From Phycisphaerae bacterium (GTDB taxonomy: Bacteria; Planctomycetota; Phycisphaerae; Tepidisphaerales; Tepidisphaeraceae), in the NCBI GenBank assembly GCA_025924315.1, contig JAICIO010000034.1:1-56384 (forward strand): a stretch of DNA of 56,384 bases. The letters are read 5' to 3'. Each line of letters opens with the position of its first letter. Positions within the stretch are counted from its first letter, which is position 1. A program made the translations under genes and the position numbers. The notes beneath the pieces are model-generated. The model did not search any database. It was not told the origin of the DNA and saw nothing but the letters and a program-made list of their open reading frames with translations. This document shows, piece by piece, positions 9,623 to 18,172 of the stretch.

Positions 9623-10357
9623 ATGACCCGATGCCTGATCCTGCCAATCCTGATTACCCTGTTAATTTGGGCGGACGCCCGAGCCTGCATGCGCGAGCAA
9701 CTCGATGATCGCGCCATCCAATGGGCTTCGCTGATCGTCGAAGCGAAGCTCACGAAAATCGACGACGCGCAGCCTTTGCCGACGACCCAACCCGGTTCTG
9801 CGGTGAAAGAGGTCCTTTATCATTTTCAAGTGCAGTCGATGTTCGACGGAATCGGCGTGGCAGGCGACGAGATCCGGGTCGTGCGTTTCCTCGGCGAGCC
9901 AACGGCCGCGGGCACCCCATGCGCGATTTCGCTCGACAAATCCTCCGTCGGCAAATCGATGATCCTCACGCTTCGCAAAGCGGATCAGGTGACGCTGCCG
10001 AAGAACGCGTCGATCGAAAACGCGAAAGAGATGTTCGTGCTCGTGCACCTCGCGGATGCAAAGGACTATGACGCAAACGGCCGCGCGGATCTCAAGCGCC
10101 AGATTGGCGAGGTGCGCAAGAGCGAATCGGCGGTGGACGACAAGCAGATCGCCCAGCAAGTTCACGCCGCCGCGTTCGCCGAAGACGACACCGAAGCCAA
10201 CGAAGCGGAAGAGGCCATCAAACAGATGGGACCCAAAGCGATCCCCGAATTGCAGAAAGTGATGCCCGACGCCCCGCCCGCAGGAAAGACGCGCCTCAAG
10301 CGCTTGACAGAAGAACTCACCCCACCGATGGTTGCCGCCGAATCCGAAACGCCCTGA
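9623..10357 (+). CDS. Secreted protein of unknown function
   Basis: 244 residues beginning with a signal peptide (MTRCLILPILITLLIWADARA). The mature part has a mixed alpha/beta composition. A segment with SAVKEVLYHFQVQSMFDGIG, DEIRVVRFLGEP and ILTLRKADQVTLP reads like a beta-rich domain. The C-terminal ~80 residues form an acidic helical region (EEAIKQMGPKAIPELQKVM) reminiscent of a single HEAT-like repeat. No catalytic motif is recognised. Only 24 nt separate it from the next gene on the same strand, so the two may be co-transcribed. Confidence 0.72.
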   Translation: MTRCLILPILITLLIWADARACMREQLDDRAIQWASLIVEAKLTKIDDAQPLPTTQPGSAVKEVLYHFQVQSMFDGIGVAGDEIRVVRFLGEPTAAGTPCAISLDKSSVGKSMILTLRKADQVTLPKNASIENAKEMFVLVHLADAKDYDANGRADLKRQIGEVRKSESAVDDKQIAQQVHAAAFAEDDTEANEAEEAIKQMGPKAIPELQKVMPDAPPAGKTRLKRLTEELTPPMVAAESETP

Positions 10358-10381
10358 CGCACATTTCAAACCGAGGGTGAG

Positions 10382-12583
10382 ATGGCGAACCTCCTCGAGC
10401 ATCTGGTTCTGGATCGCACCGGCCCGGCGACGGCTACGATCGGCATGATCAGCCTGCCGCTGCCGCGCGAACTTTCCGGCAATATTTGTCTCGATGCGGA
10501 TACCACCGGCATGCAACCGGTCGCGTGGTGGAAGCGTCAGGAACAACCCCGGCGCGTGATGGCATTCGTCGTCGATGACAAAGGCGTTCCGCCGCAGCTG
10601 CATCTCGTTCAATCGAAGAAGTCAACCACGAGCACGACATCGAAATGGAAATGCGAAACGCGCATCACGCTCGAGCGCCTGGATTTCGTTCCGCACAAGT
10701 TTCAAAACATCGAGGCGCTGCGCGGCGTGCCCGCAAAGGATTGCACGACGGTTGAATCCGATCTGCACCTCACGTTTCGCGATCGGCGCATCGCGCTGCA
10801 ATTCGGCGCGACGGGACCAAAAGGCGGGCCCTATTACTGGCAGAACGTGCAGATCGATCGCCTCTGGCAGAACGACGCCGCCGAAGCGGTCCGCGTCGGC
10901 GGGGTGATGTACAACGAGGACACGTACCTCTGGGCCGACGTGTACTTTCTCCTTTTCGCCAACGGCGTCGCTCACGTCGCCGCCCATTTCGTCAACACGA
11001 AGCTGCACATCAAAGGCTATGACTTTCAAGGTCTGCCGGTCATTCGCTTCGCGTCGGACTCGCTGAACAAAATCGACGCGAGCTTTCCGAAAGACGGAAC
11101 GATGTTCGACGTCGGCGGATTTAAACTCAATCTCGCCGACAGCGCCCATATGGCGAGCGAAAAGGAGCCGGGTTCGCTCAAGTCCGACGGCAAGGAACTG
11201 TTCTGGAAACCGGTCAGTCGCACGTTCAATCCGCAGCTCGAAGACGCCCCGCCGATGGAATGGCCCGTCGGTTTTGCGCGCACGTTCCGATTTCAATTCA
11301 GCCTGAGCAAGGCGGAGCCAGTCATCGCGCGGTATCGCGCTCCGAATTGGTGGTACACGACCTGCGGCGAACCGTGGGTCGATGGATATCTTCCCGTGCA
11401 CGGCGAATACGATCGCGTCGGTGAATTCACAAGCAACTACATTCGCTCGCTGATGAAGCGCGGCCGCTTCGACGCGCCGCAGGCAGACCTCGGCAATGAC
11501 GGCGACGCCGGCGGTGGGATGCTCAAGAATTACTATCACACCGGTTGCCCGGATTGTTACGACGATGCGCTGAACTACTGCTACTACTGGGCAGACATCG
11601 CCGTCGATCACACGGACTTCACCGTTCACCAATGGTTCGGCGGATGGGGCTGGAAAACCTGCGCCTACACGCGCTTCCGCGATGTTCTCTACGGTTATCT
11701 CGAAACCGGCGATCCGTATCTGCTCGACACCGCCGAGATGGTTTCCGAAGCCTACTGGGCGTGGTTCCGCAGCAACTGGCCCCGCTGCACGATCGGCCGC
11801 GATGCGTACGAATTCGCGGGTTGGGCGATGCTCTGGCGCACGCAGCGCACCGAGCATGCGCGCGAACGGTCGCGAGAATTAATTCGCATGCTGTGTCAGG
11901 TCCTCGACACGCGCGGAATGGTTGGTGGGCAAATCGGCGCCGGCCCGCATCCGGGCTATCACTCGTCGCTCTACATGACCGGCGTATGCATTCTGAGTTT
12001 TCTCGACGTCGCCGAGGCGGAGATCGAAGAGGGCAACCGCGAGCGCGTCGCGGCGATGCTTCCGTACATCATCAAGATGGAAGATCGCTTCAGCCGAACG
12101 GACGTCGAGCTTTTCCCCAGCGAATACGGCATGGGCGCCAAAGGCATCAGTCCCAGCGGGCATGCAACCAAAGCCGCAATGTCGATGCGGATCTACACGC
12201 AGCTGGCGCGGATTTATCCGAGTGAACTTGAACGCTGTCGCCGTGGGCTTGCGACGATCGCACCCCAAGTCCCCGCGACGCTCGAAGAATACGGCCGCAC
12301 CGGTCGCGTCACCAATAACCTCGAGCCACCGCTCTATCACGACGCGCTGCTGCTTGGCGCGAAAATCAACGGCGACGGAATCACGCTTTCTCCGATCGTC
12401 GAACCCGCGCAATTGCCGAATCAGCAGGTCGTCAGCACACCATTCGGCGCATTGACGATCAATAAGTCACTAGATGGCAACCAAACGAAATTCACGTTCG
12501 AAGCGCAGTCGAAATTTCCGGTCGAATTGCACATCAGCGACCGCGCGTTCAAGAGTGACAGTCAGAGCACGGCTACAATCTAG
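10382..12583 (+). CDS. Putative carbohydrate-active protein: beta-sandwich plus helical toroid
   Basis: 733 residues without a clear signal peptide. The first ~310 residues are beta-rich (ISLPLPRELSGNICLDAD, YYWQNVQIDRLW, MYNEDTYLWADVYFLLF). The region from ~320 to ~640 reads as alpha-hairpins, with aromatic-rich motifs such as NWWYTTCGEPWVDG, CPDCYDDALNYCYYWADIAVDH and HQWFGGWGWKTCAY. The C-terminal ~80 residues return to beta. This order (beta-sandwich, alpha/alpha toroid, beta cap) is common in six-hairpin glycosidases and polysaccharide lyases. No family was recognised with confidence and catalytic residues are not assigned. The neighbouring carbohydrate genes support a sugar-related role, but this is inference. 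Confidence 0.8.
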   Translation: MANLLEHLVLDRTGPATATIGMISLPLPRELSGNICLDADTTGMQPVAWWKRQEQPRRVMAFVVDDKGVPPQLHLVQSKKSTTSTTSKWKCETRITLERLDFVPHKFQNIEALRGVPAKDCTTVESDLHLTFRDRRIALQFGATGPKGGPYYWQNVQIDRLWQNDAAEAVRVGGVMYNEDTYLWADVYFLLFANGVAHVAAHFVNTKLHIKGYDFQGLPVIRFASDSLNKIDASFPKDGTMFDVGGFKLNLADSAHMASEKEPGSLKSDGKELFWKPVSRTFNPQLEDAPPMEWPVGFARTFRFQFSLSKAEPVIARYRAPNWWYTTCGEPWVDGYLPVHGEYDRVGEFTSNYIRSLMKRGRFDAPQADLGNDGDAGGGMLKNYYHTGCPDCYDDALNYCYYWADIAVDHTDFTVHQWFGGWGWKTCAYTRFRDVLYGYLETGDPYLLDTAEMVSEAYWAWFRSNWPRCTIGRDAYEFAGWAMLWRTQRTEHARERSRELIRMLCQVLDTRGMVGGQIGAGPHPGYHSSLYMTGVCILSFLDVAEAEIEEGNRERVAAMLPYIIKMEDRFSRTDVELFPSEYGMGAKGISPSGHATKAAMSMRIYTQLARIYPSELERCRRGLATIAPQVPATLEEYGRTGRVTNNLEPPLYHDALLLGAKINGDGITLSPIVEPAQLPNQQVVSTPFGALTINKSLDGNQTKFTFEAQSKFPVELHISDRAFKSDSQSTATI

Positions 12584-12590
12584 AACCGCA

Positions 12591-12669
12591 CGTCATCCCG
12601 AGCGCAGCGAAGGATCTCGGGATGGCAAGTCGTCTTCGATATGGAGATCCTTCGCTTCGCTGGATCACG
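12591..12669. repeat. GTCATCC palindrome, family A, copy 2 (degenerate right end)
   Basis: The left arm (GTCATCCCGAGCGCAGCGAA) is well kept. The right arm has lost the terminal CAGGATGAC and ends GCTGGATCACGG. It sits 10 nt before the start of the transglutaminase-like gene, so its hairpin lies in that gene's leader. Confidence 0.85.
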
Positions 12670-12678
12670 GCTCTACCG

Positions 12679-13434
12679 ATGGACCTAAACCCGTACATTG
12701 CCAAAGGCTTCCCCGGCGAGATTGATCGCCTGATCGCAATCGTTCCGGTCCAAGGGATTGATCGCGAGCAGGTGCAAAATGCGGTGCGCCTCTGCGACGA
12801 AACCGAACCCACCCTCTACGGAGATTTCTCCCCGACGCAGATTGCCTACCGCAAAGGCGCCCGCCCCGACCTTGAATCCATCGTCGCGACGTTTCGTGAA
12901 ACAACTTCGCGAGAGCGAATGCTCGAAGCGATGCATTGGGTGAGTGAACACGTCATCCATCCGCATTTCATCGGCCCGATTCCCGCCGACAGAAGCTTTT
13001 CCGAAGAGCAACTTGTGGATTCGAAATGCGGCTGGTGCAACGAACAAGTCCGCGTCTTCATCGCCCTCTGCGGCGTGATGGAAATCCCCGCTCGCGTGTG
13101 TTTCTTGTGGCACGCAAACGGCCGCACAGGCCACACCGCCGCTGAAATCTTCATCGACGGCCGCTGGGCTTTCGTCGACGTCACGTTCGCGATTACAGTC
13201 GAGCTCCCGGGTGGACGGCTTGCCGAAGCGCGCGAGCTGTGGCGCGACCATCGTCACCTCGCCCACGACGCCTACGCGATCGCCCTCCCGAAGTATTACG
13301 CACGAACGAAGCCGTACGTCACGACGGTGCCCGGCTGGAACGCCGACGACCGCCCCAAACTCAATCGCGGAGGCGATCTTCTCGCGTACATCGGAATCGT
13401 GAATTACGTCGTCGACGGCGTGCAACCTCTGTAG
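12679..13434 (+). CDS. Transglutaminase-like cysteine protein
   Basis: 251 residues, cytoplasmic by composition. A papain-like transglutaminase core is indicated by the triad C120 (CGWCNEQV), H152 (TGHTAAEIFIDG) and D167 (WAFVDVTF). Such proteins may be proteases, amidases or peptide cross-linkers; none of these can be chosen from sequence. The ATG at 12679 (MDLNPYIAKG) is used because the frame upstream lies in a family A palindrome. The TAG stop at 13432-13434 is part of another repeat (GTAGGGTGCGCTTCAGC). It is directly downstream of the 733-residue putative sugar-active protein, which it might serve or follow. Confidence 0.83.
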   Translation: MDLNPYIAKGFPGEIDRLIAIVPVQGIDREQVQNAVRLCDETEPTLYGDFSPTQIAYRKGARPDLESIVATFRETTSRERMLEAMHWVSEHVIHPHFIGPIPADRSFSEEQLVDSKCGWCNEQVRVFIALCGVMEIPARVCFLWHANGRTGHTAAEIFIDGRWAFVDVTFAITVELPGGRLAEARELWRDHRHLAHDAYAIALPKYYARTKPYVTTVPGWNADDRPKLNRGGDLLAYIGIVNYVVDGVQPL

Positions 13435-13462
13435 GGTGCGCTTCAGCGCACCGGTTATTCTC
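13432..13462. repeat. Half copy of the GTAGGG(T/G)CCGCTTCAGC palindrome, family D
   Basis: The sequence GTAGGGTGCGCTTCAGCGCACCGG contains the inner stem GTGCGCTTCAGCGCAC. It is related to the full palindrome at 20261-20335 and to the half copy at the right window edge. The first TAG is the stop codon of the transglutaminase-like gene. Confidence 0.8.
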
Positions 13463-13481
13463 ACGTTCAAGAAGGCGACGC

Positions 13482-15083
13482 TTACTGCTCGAACGGCGGC
13501 TTGATCGGCACACCGCCCTTTTTGCTCGACTCTTCCGACAGATTAATCACCGCGATCACTTTGCGTGCGGATTCGGGTGTGACGGCGAGAGGTTCGCCCA
13601 AAATGAGATGATCCGCGACGTTGCGGTAGAAGCCGTCCCAATCGTCTTTCATGCACGGGACGATGCCGTCGAACTTCTGGCCGTTCTGGTAGCTCACCAC
13701 GCGAATGCCGTCTTTCGCATCCCAACCTTTCTGTTCGATGCCGCCCAAAGTTCCGAGGATTCGGAAGCGTTGCTTTCCGATCGCCGCGATGCTCGATTGT
13801 TCGATCGTCGCGGTGCGTCCGCCTTCGAAGCGAACGTGCGCGAGCGTGTGGTCTTCGATCGACACCTGATGCCACATCCGCTTCGAGAAATCTCCGCTGA
13901 TCGATTCGATCTTGTACGGCATCAGGTTCAGCACCCAGTCGCAGAAGTGTGCGCCCCAATCATGAAACGCCCCGCCACTGATTTCTTTGTAGCTGCGCCA
14001 CCAGTCGGTTTTGATTTCTCCGTATCCGCCCATGAAACATTCGATGTGGAACACCTCGCCGATCGCGCCCGAATCGATGATGCGCTTGATCGTCATGTAA
14101 TCGCCGTCCCATCGGCGGTTGTGGAAAACCGTCGCCATCTTCTTCACTCGCCGCGCGGTTTCGATCACGCGCGTCGCTTCATCGACGGTGATCGTGTACG
14201 GCTTTTCCGTGACGACATGGCGCCCCGCTTCAAGGCACTGAATCGACAGCGGCGCGTGCGTGTTGTGCGGCGTGATCACGATGCACATCTCGACGTCGGT
14301 CTTGTCGAGCATGTCTTTGACTTCGGTGAACGTTTGAATGTGCTCGCCGAGCTCGGTCTTCGCGGTGGCGGTGCGCTTGGGATCGACATCGCACACGGCG
14401 ACCGGCTTCATCCGCGCGCGTTCGCACGATTGCGCGTGAAGCTTGCCCATGTTGAAGGCCCCGCCGTAGCCGATCACGCCGACCTTCACCGTCTTGTTCG
14501 CCCAATCTTCCCCCGCGGCGAAGCGAGCGGCGCGGGTGAAGACCTTCTGCCAACCGGTGCGCCCGATCGCGCGCGACGCCGAGTTTGCGAGATAAACCAC
14601 GCGGCCTTTGCCTTCGTTTCGCACGAACGCCAGCGGCTGCGGCTTGCCTTCCCACCATGCGCTGAGCAGCGTGCGCGATTCGCCCATCGGTTCGAGCACG
14701 ACCAACTCATCTTCGAGGCGGAAATCCTGAATGCGATGCGTGATCGGGTGCTCGCCATCGCTGACGACGACGTTGTAGTCGAAGTTTGGCGAGTGCGACT
14801 TGATCCGCGCCCCAATCAGTTTCGCCAGCGGCTCGCTCGCATCCCGCGCGGCGCTTCCCAGCGCGAGGAGCCCTCCGCCATTTTTCACAAAGCGCGAGAG
14901 CGCTTCGACGCCGGCGGCATCAATGGATTTGCCCGGCATCGCGAGCACAACCGCATCGGCGCCGTCGATGTTCATTGGCCCCGCGATTGAAACACTGAGG
15001 CCGGCTTTCTCCAATGCCGATCGAATGGCCTCGGTTGACTCCTTCGCAGCGGCGGGATCACTCACGAACGCGACACGATTCAT
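13482..15083 (-). CDS. ThuA-like domain fused to Gfo/Idh/MocA oxidoreductase
   Basis: 533 residues. Residues 1 to ~190 form a ThuA/class-I-amidotransferase-like domain (GADAVVLAMPGK, FVKNGGGLLALGS, EGKGRVVYLAN). From ~199 an NAD(P)-binding Rossmann domain begins (VGVIGYGGAFNMGK), with the typical EKP motif at 293-295 and an oxidoreductase C-terminal domain with GGAFHDWGAHFCDW. Gfo/Idh/MocA enzymes oxidise or epimerise sugars and polyols. ThuA is linked to disaccharide (3-keto-sugar) use. A single-chain combination suggests coupling of the two steps. A strong Shine-Dalgarno (GAGGAGA) precedes the ATG at 15083. Divergent from the membrane protein gene, with ~63 nt between them. Confidence 0.88.
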   Translation of the reverse strand: MNRVAFVSDPAAAKESTEAIRSALEKAGLSVSIAGPMNIDGADAVVLAMPGKSIDAAGVEALSRFVKNGGGLLALGSAARDASEPLAKLIGARIKSHSPNFDYNVVVSDGEHPITHRIQDFRLEDELVVLEPMGESRTLLSAWWEGKPQPLAFVRNEGKGRVVYLANSASRAIGRTGWQKVFTRAARFAAGEDWANKTVKVGVIGYGGAFNMGKLHAQSCERARMKPVAVCDVDPKRTATAKTELGEHIQTFTEVKDMLDKTDVEMCIVITPHNTHAPLSIQCLEAGRHVVTEKPYTITVDEATRVIETARRVKKMATVFHNRRWDGDYMTIKRIIDSGAIGEVFHIECFMGGYGEIKTDWWRSYKEISGGAFHDWGAHFCDWVLNLMPYKIESISGDFSKRMWHQVSIEDHTLAHVRFEGGRTATIEQSSIAAIGKQRFRILGTLGGIEQKGWDAKDGIRVVSYQNGQKFDGIVPCMKDDWDGFYRNVADHLILGEPLAVTPESARKVIAVINLSEESSKKGGVPIKPPFEQ

Positions 15084-15146
15084 CTTTTCTCCTCGGTGTT
15101 GGGACGCACACCGTACATTCAAAGATTCGCCGCTACAATCCGCCGC

Positions 15147-16829
15147 GTGAAGTCGCGGCTTGAATCGATCTCGGCGATCCTGCTCGGCGTCGCCGTGACC
15201 TACATCGTCTACGGCTACCAGTTCGGCACCAGCAACCACACCGTCTATCTGCTGAGCGCCTTACGCGACGCTAATCCGCAGCTGCTCGCCCGCGACTGGT
15301 TCACCACGCAGACGCTGCAATACCACGCCGCCTTCGGCTGGCTCACGTTCGCCCTGAATAAACTCCACGTGCTCCAGCCCGCGTTCTGGATTGGATACGT
15401 CGGACTGATCGCGATGTTGCACATCGCGTGGTTCGGCATGGTCCGCCTGTTCAACGGTTCAACCCAAGCGTATTTGCTTTCGGTCCTCCTCTATCACCTC
15501 TCCGCCGGCGGAACGTCGCTGGGGATGTATCAGTTCCTCCAGGATTCCAGTTTCCTCCCCAGCAACATTGCCGCCGTCGCGCTGCTCTGGGGAATGTATC
15601 TCCGCATGCGCCAGCAATGGATCGCCGCCGCGATCTGCTTCGCCATCGCGGAGGTGTTTCATCTCAATTATGCGCTCGTTGGCGTCGGATTATGGCTTGC
15701 GATCTGGATACTCGGCCTGCCGAAGCAATCGCCGCGTTATCTGCTCGCATCAATAATCGCCATCGTCCCCGGCCTCATCATCGCGGCAATGATGATCCAT
15801 CTGCTCCCGAGCCACGGCCCACCGCTTCCCCGACAGCAATTCATCGATCTCTACGTTCACCTTCGCCATCCACATCACTACGACTTGCGAACTTGGCCTA
15901 TCGCGCTTTGGCTTAGCGTCCTCTGGCCGATGCCAACCGGATTCGTGTGGCTGAAGCGCGAATTACGCGTACACGATTCGCGCGCCCCGGTCGAACTCGC
16001 CCGTACGAGCTTCCTCCTCGCAAGCCTGATCCTCGTCGCGATCGTCGGCGCCGGATTCTGGTATGTCAGCGAATCGCTCGTCCAGATGAGTCTTTACCGC
16101 TTCACGATCTACCTCCAACTGTTCGCCTGCATCGCCACCGCGATCGTTCTCACGCGCTCGCGGTTCGCGAATCGATGGACTAGCTTTGTGGCAGGCATCG
16201 GAATTCTGTTGCCAATGATCATCGTCTGCTTCGTGCGCAAACCCCTTGTCATCGAGCGCGAATACCCTCTCATCGCTTTCGGCATCACATGCGCAGTAAT
16301 CCTGTTCTTCCACCGAATCCCGAAGAGCGCAACCTTTTCAGTGGCCGCGCTGATCGTCGCTTGCGTCTTCGCGGAATCCCGCGCCTCCCGCATCATCCGA
16401 TGGACGCAGCAAGACGACGCCGACTATCTCGAAGTCTGCGACTGGGCGCGCACGCACACATCGATCGATTCCATCCTCCTCACCCCGCCCGATGAAACGG
16501 AGATGCGCCTCCGCGGACAGCGCGCAATCCTTGTCAACTACAAATGCGTCCCCCAACTCAGCAGCGAGCTTCCGCAATGGCGCGATCGCCTGCAGGATGT
16601 CCTCGATCTGCCCAACCTCATGCTTCTGCCCAAAAGGTTCAATGCGACCCTCGCCGCGATTCGAAAGCAATATGACTCACTCACTGGCGAGCACCTCAAG
16701 CAGACCGCGAAAAAATACGACGCCCGCTACCTCGTCGCGACGCATTCGCTGGCGGATTTGCCCGATTCGCAGATCGCGTATCGATCTACTTCCGGCCGAT
16801 ATTTTGTGTATGATCTCGCGCGGGAATAA
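15147..16829 (+). CDS. Multi-pass inner-membrane protein of unknown function
   Basis: About 560 residues with roughly ten hydrophobic segments across the first 430 residues, followed by a soluble C-terminal domain of ~130 residues (DYLEVCDWARTHTSIDSIL, RGQRAILVNYKCVP, YLVATHSLADLP). This layout is shared by planctomycete membrane proteins of unassigned DUF type and distantly recalls GT-C glycosyltransferases, but no DxD motif stands out. The GTG at 15147 (VKSRLESISAILLG) gives a sensible first membrane helix; the frame is open further upstream. Fifteen bases separate it from the next small gene, suggesting co-transcription through to the GHMP kinase. Confidence 0.8.
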   Translation: MKSRLESISAILLGVAVTYIVYGYQFGTSNHTVYLLSALRDANPQLLARDWFTTQTLQYHAAFGWLTFALNKLHVLQPAFWIGYVGLIAMLHIAWFGMVRLFNGSTQAYLLSVLLYHLSAGGTSLGMYQFLQDSSFLPSNIAAVALLWGMYLRMRQQWIAAAICFAIAEVFHLNYALVGVGLWLAIWILGLPKQSPRYLLASIIAIVPGLIIAAMMIHLLPSHGPPLPRQQFIDLYVHLRHPHHYDLRTWPIALWLSVLWPMPTGFVWLKRELRVHDSRAPVELARTSFLLASLILVAIVGAGFWYVSESLVQMSLYRFTIYLQLFACIATAIVLTRSRFANRWTSFVAGIGILLPMIIVCFVRKPLVIEREYPLIAFGITCAVILFFHRIPKSATFSVAALIVACVFAESRASRIIRWTQQDDADYLEVCDWARTHTSIDSILLTPPDETEMRLRGQRAILVNYKCVPQLSSELPQWRDRLQDVLDLPNLMLLPKRFNATLAAIRKQYDSLTGEHLKQTAKKYDARYLVATHSLADLPDSQIAYRSTSGRYFVYDLARE

Positions 16830-16844
16830 CGGAAGGAGGCCCAG

Positions 16845-17060
16845 GTGAGTCCGGAGGAAGTTCAGCGCGCGATGCTCGATCGGTTTGGCATTCGCGTTCA
16901 ACCCGAAATGTCCAGGTACATTCTCGCGCATCTGCAAAAGAGCGCGACCGCGGAAATCCCCGTGATGGGTTCGCACGCGCGCACCGGCCTCCCGGTCCGC
17001 CAGCACATTCCGCTCGGCGCGCTGCAAGAGCAACCGCCCGCCGTTTCTCCTGGAGCTTAA
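16845..17060 (+). CDS. Small hypothetical protein
   Basis: 71 residues starting at GTG, with an excellent ribosome-binding site (GGAAGGAGG) ending 5 nt before it; this is the main reason to accept the gene. The sequence is soluble, with a helical first half (SPEEVQRAMLDRFGIRVQPE) and a proline-rich tail. No family is recognised. It lies 15 nt after the membrane protein and 6 nt before the GHMP kinase, so all three are probably one transcript. Confidence 0.7.
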   Translation: MSPEEVQRAMLDRFGIRVQPEMSRYILAHLQKSATAEIPVMGSHARTGLPVRQHIPLGALQEQPPAVSPGA

Positions 17061-17066
17061 TTCGGC

Positions 17067-18068
17067 ATGACGATCCGCACGCACGCCCACGCACGGGCCG
17101 GCCTCGTTGGCAATCCGTCCGACGGTTATTTCGGCAAGACAATTTCCTTCAGCATCCGGAACTTCCGCGCGGAGGTGACGCTGACCGAGAGCGATCACTT
17201 CGAGATCCTCCCCGGCCCGGGCGACGCGTGCCATTTCGGAAGCGTCCACGAATTCCTGCGCGAACAAAAACTCCTCGGTTATTACGGCGGACAACGCCTC
17301 GTCAAATCCGCGATCAAATGCTTTCACGGCTACTGGCAGAAGAAAATAAAACCGCTGCCCGATCGCAAGTTCACCATCGGCTTCGAGACCGACATTCCGC
17401 GGCTCGTCGGCTTATCGGGCAGTAGCGCGATCATCGTCGCGACGCTCCGCGCGATGATGAAGTTCTACGATCGCCAGATTCCACTGAACGAGCTGCCCGC
17501 CCTCACGCTCTCGTGCGAAAAAGACGAGCTCGGCATCAGCGCGGGCCTGCAGGACCGCGTGATCCAGAACTACGAAGGCATCGTCTACATGGACTTCGAC
17601 AAGTCGCTGATCGACTCGCGCGGCTACGGCGAATACATCCCGCTGAAGCCACCGGTCATGCCAAACCTCTACGTCGCCTACGACCCCGAGCGCGCGGAGA
17701 TCAGCGACGTCCCGCATCGCAATCTTCGCAAGCTGTTCGACGAAGGTGACAAGACGGTGGTTGGCGCGATGAAGAAATATCGCGATCTCACGGACCGCGG
17801 ACGCGAAGCGCTCATGAAGGGCGATTGGGATGTGCTCGGCGAAGTGATGAACGAAAACTTCGACCTTCGCCGCACCTTCATGTCGATCGCGGCGGAGAAT
17901 CTGCGAATGGTTGAAGTCGCGCGATCAATCGGCGCGAGTGCCAAATTCGCAGGAAGCGGCGGCGCGATCTGCGGACTGTATCGCGATGAAGCACATTACG
18001 AGCAGCTCGTCAAAACGCTCGGGGAAACCCGGTGTACTATCTTAAGACCGAAAATCTTCGAAAGTTGA
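17067..18068 (+). CDS. GHMP kinase, glucuronokinase-like
   Basis: 333 residues. GHMP motif 1 region: ARAGLVGNPSDGYFGKTIS (about 10-26), closely like plant glucuronokinases. Motif 2, the ATP phosphate loop: PRLVGLSGSSA (111-121). Motif 3: AGSGGAICG (from 295). The predicted reaction is ATP-dependent phosphorylation of a sugar at C1, with D-glucuronate or a related sugar as best guess. The nearby galU gene would give a nucleotidyltransferase partner, making UDP-sugar formation plausible, but this link is inference. The kinase start overlaps no neighbour (6-nt gap). A family A palindrome follows its stop by 7 nt. Confidence 0.85.
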   Translation: MTIRTHAHARAGLVGNPSDGYFGKTISFSIRNFRAEVTLTESDHFEILPGPGDACHFGSVHEFLREQKLLGYYGGQRLVKSAIKCFHGYWQKKIKPLPDRKFTIGFETDIPRLVGLSGSSAIIVATLRAMMKFYDRQIPLNELPALTLSCEKDELGISAGLQDRVIQNYEGIVYMDFDKSLIDSRGYGEYIPLKPPVMPNLYVAYDPERAEISDVPHRNLRKLFDEGDKTVVGAMKKYRDLTDRGREALMKGDWDVLGEVMNENFDLRRTFMSIAAENLRMVEVARSIGASAKFAGSGGAICGLYRDEAHYEQLVKTLGETRCTILRPKIFES

Positions 18069-18075
18069 AGTAGCT

Positions 18076-18154
18076 GTCATCCTGAGCGCAGCGAAGGATC
18101 TCGGGATCGGAAGCACCTTTCGAAGTCGAGATCCTTCGCTGCGCTCAGGATGAC
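18076..18154. repeat. GTCATCCTGAGC palindrome, family A, copy 3
   Basis: Both arms are intact (GTCATCCTGAGCGCAGCGAA and complement). It lies between the GHMP kinase stop and the GTG start of the GH116-like gene, 19 nt before the latter. Confidence 0.9.
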
Positions 18155-18172
18155 GTTCTTGCTGGAGATGCC

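Noticed and set aside
12622-12678. Upstream start of the transglutaminase-like gene
   Set aside because: It lies within a family A palindrome; the ATG at 12679 gives a compact N-terminus.
13239-14990. A 583-residue plus-strand frame over the ThuA/GFO gene
   Set aside because: Shadow frame; the minus-strand product has clear Rossmann and EKP motifs.
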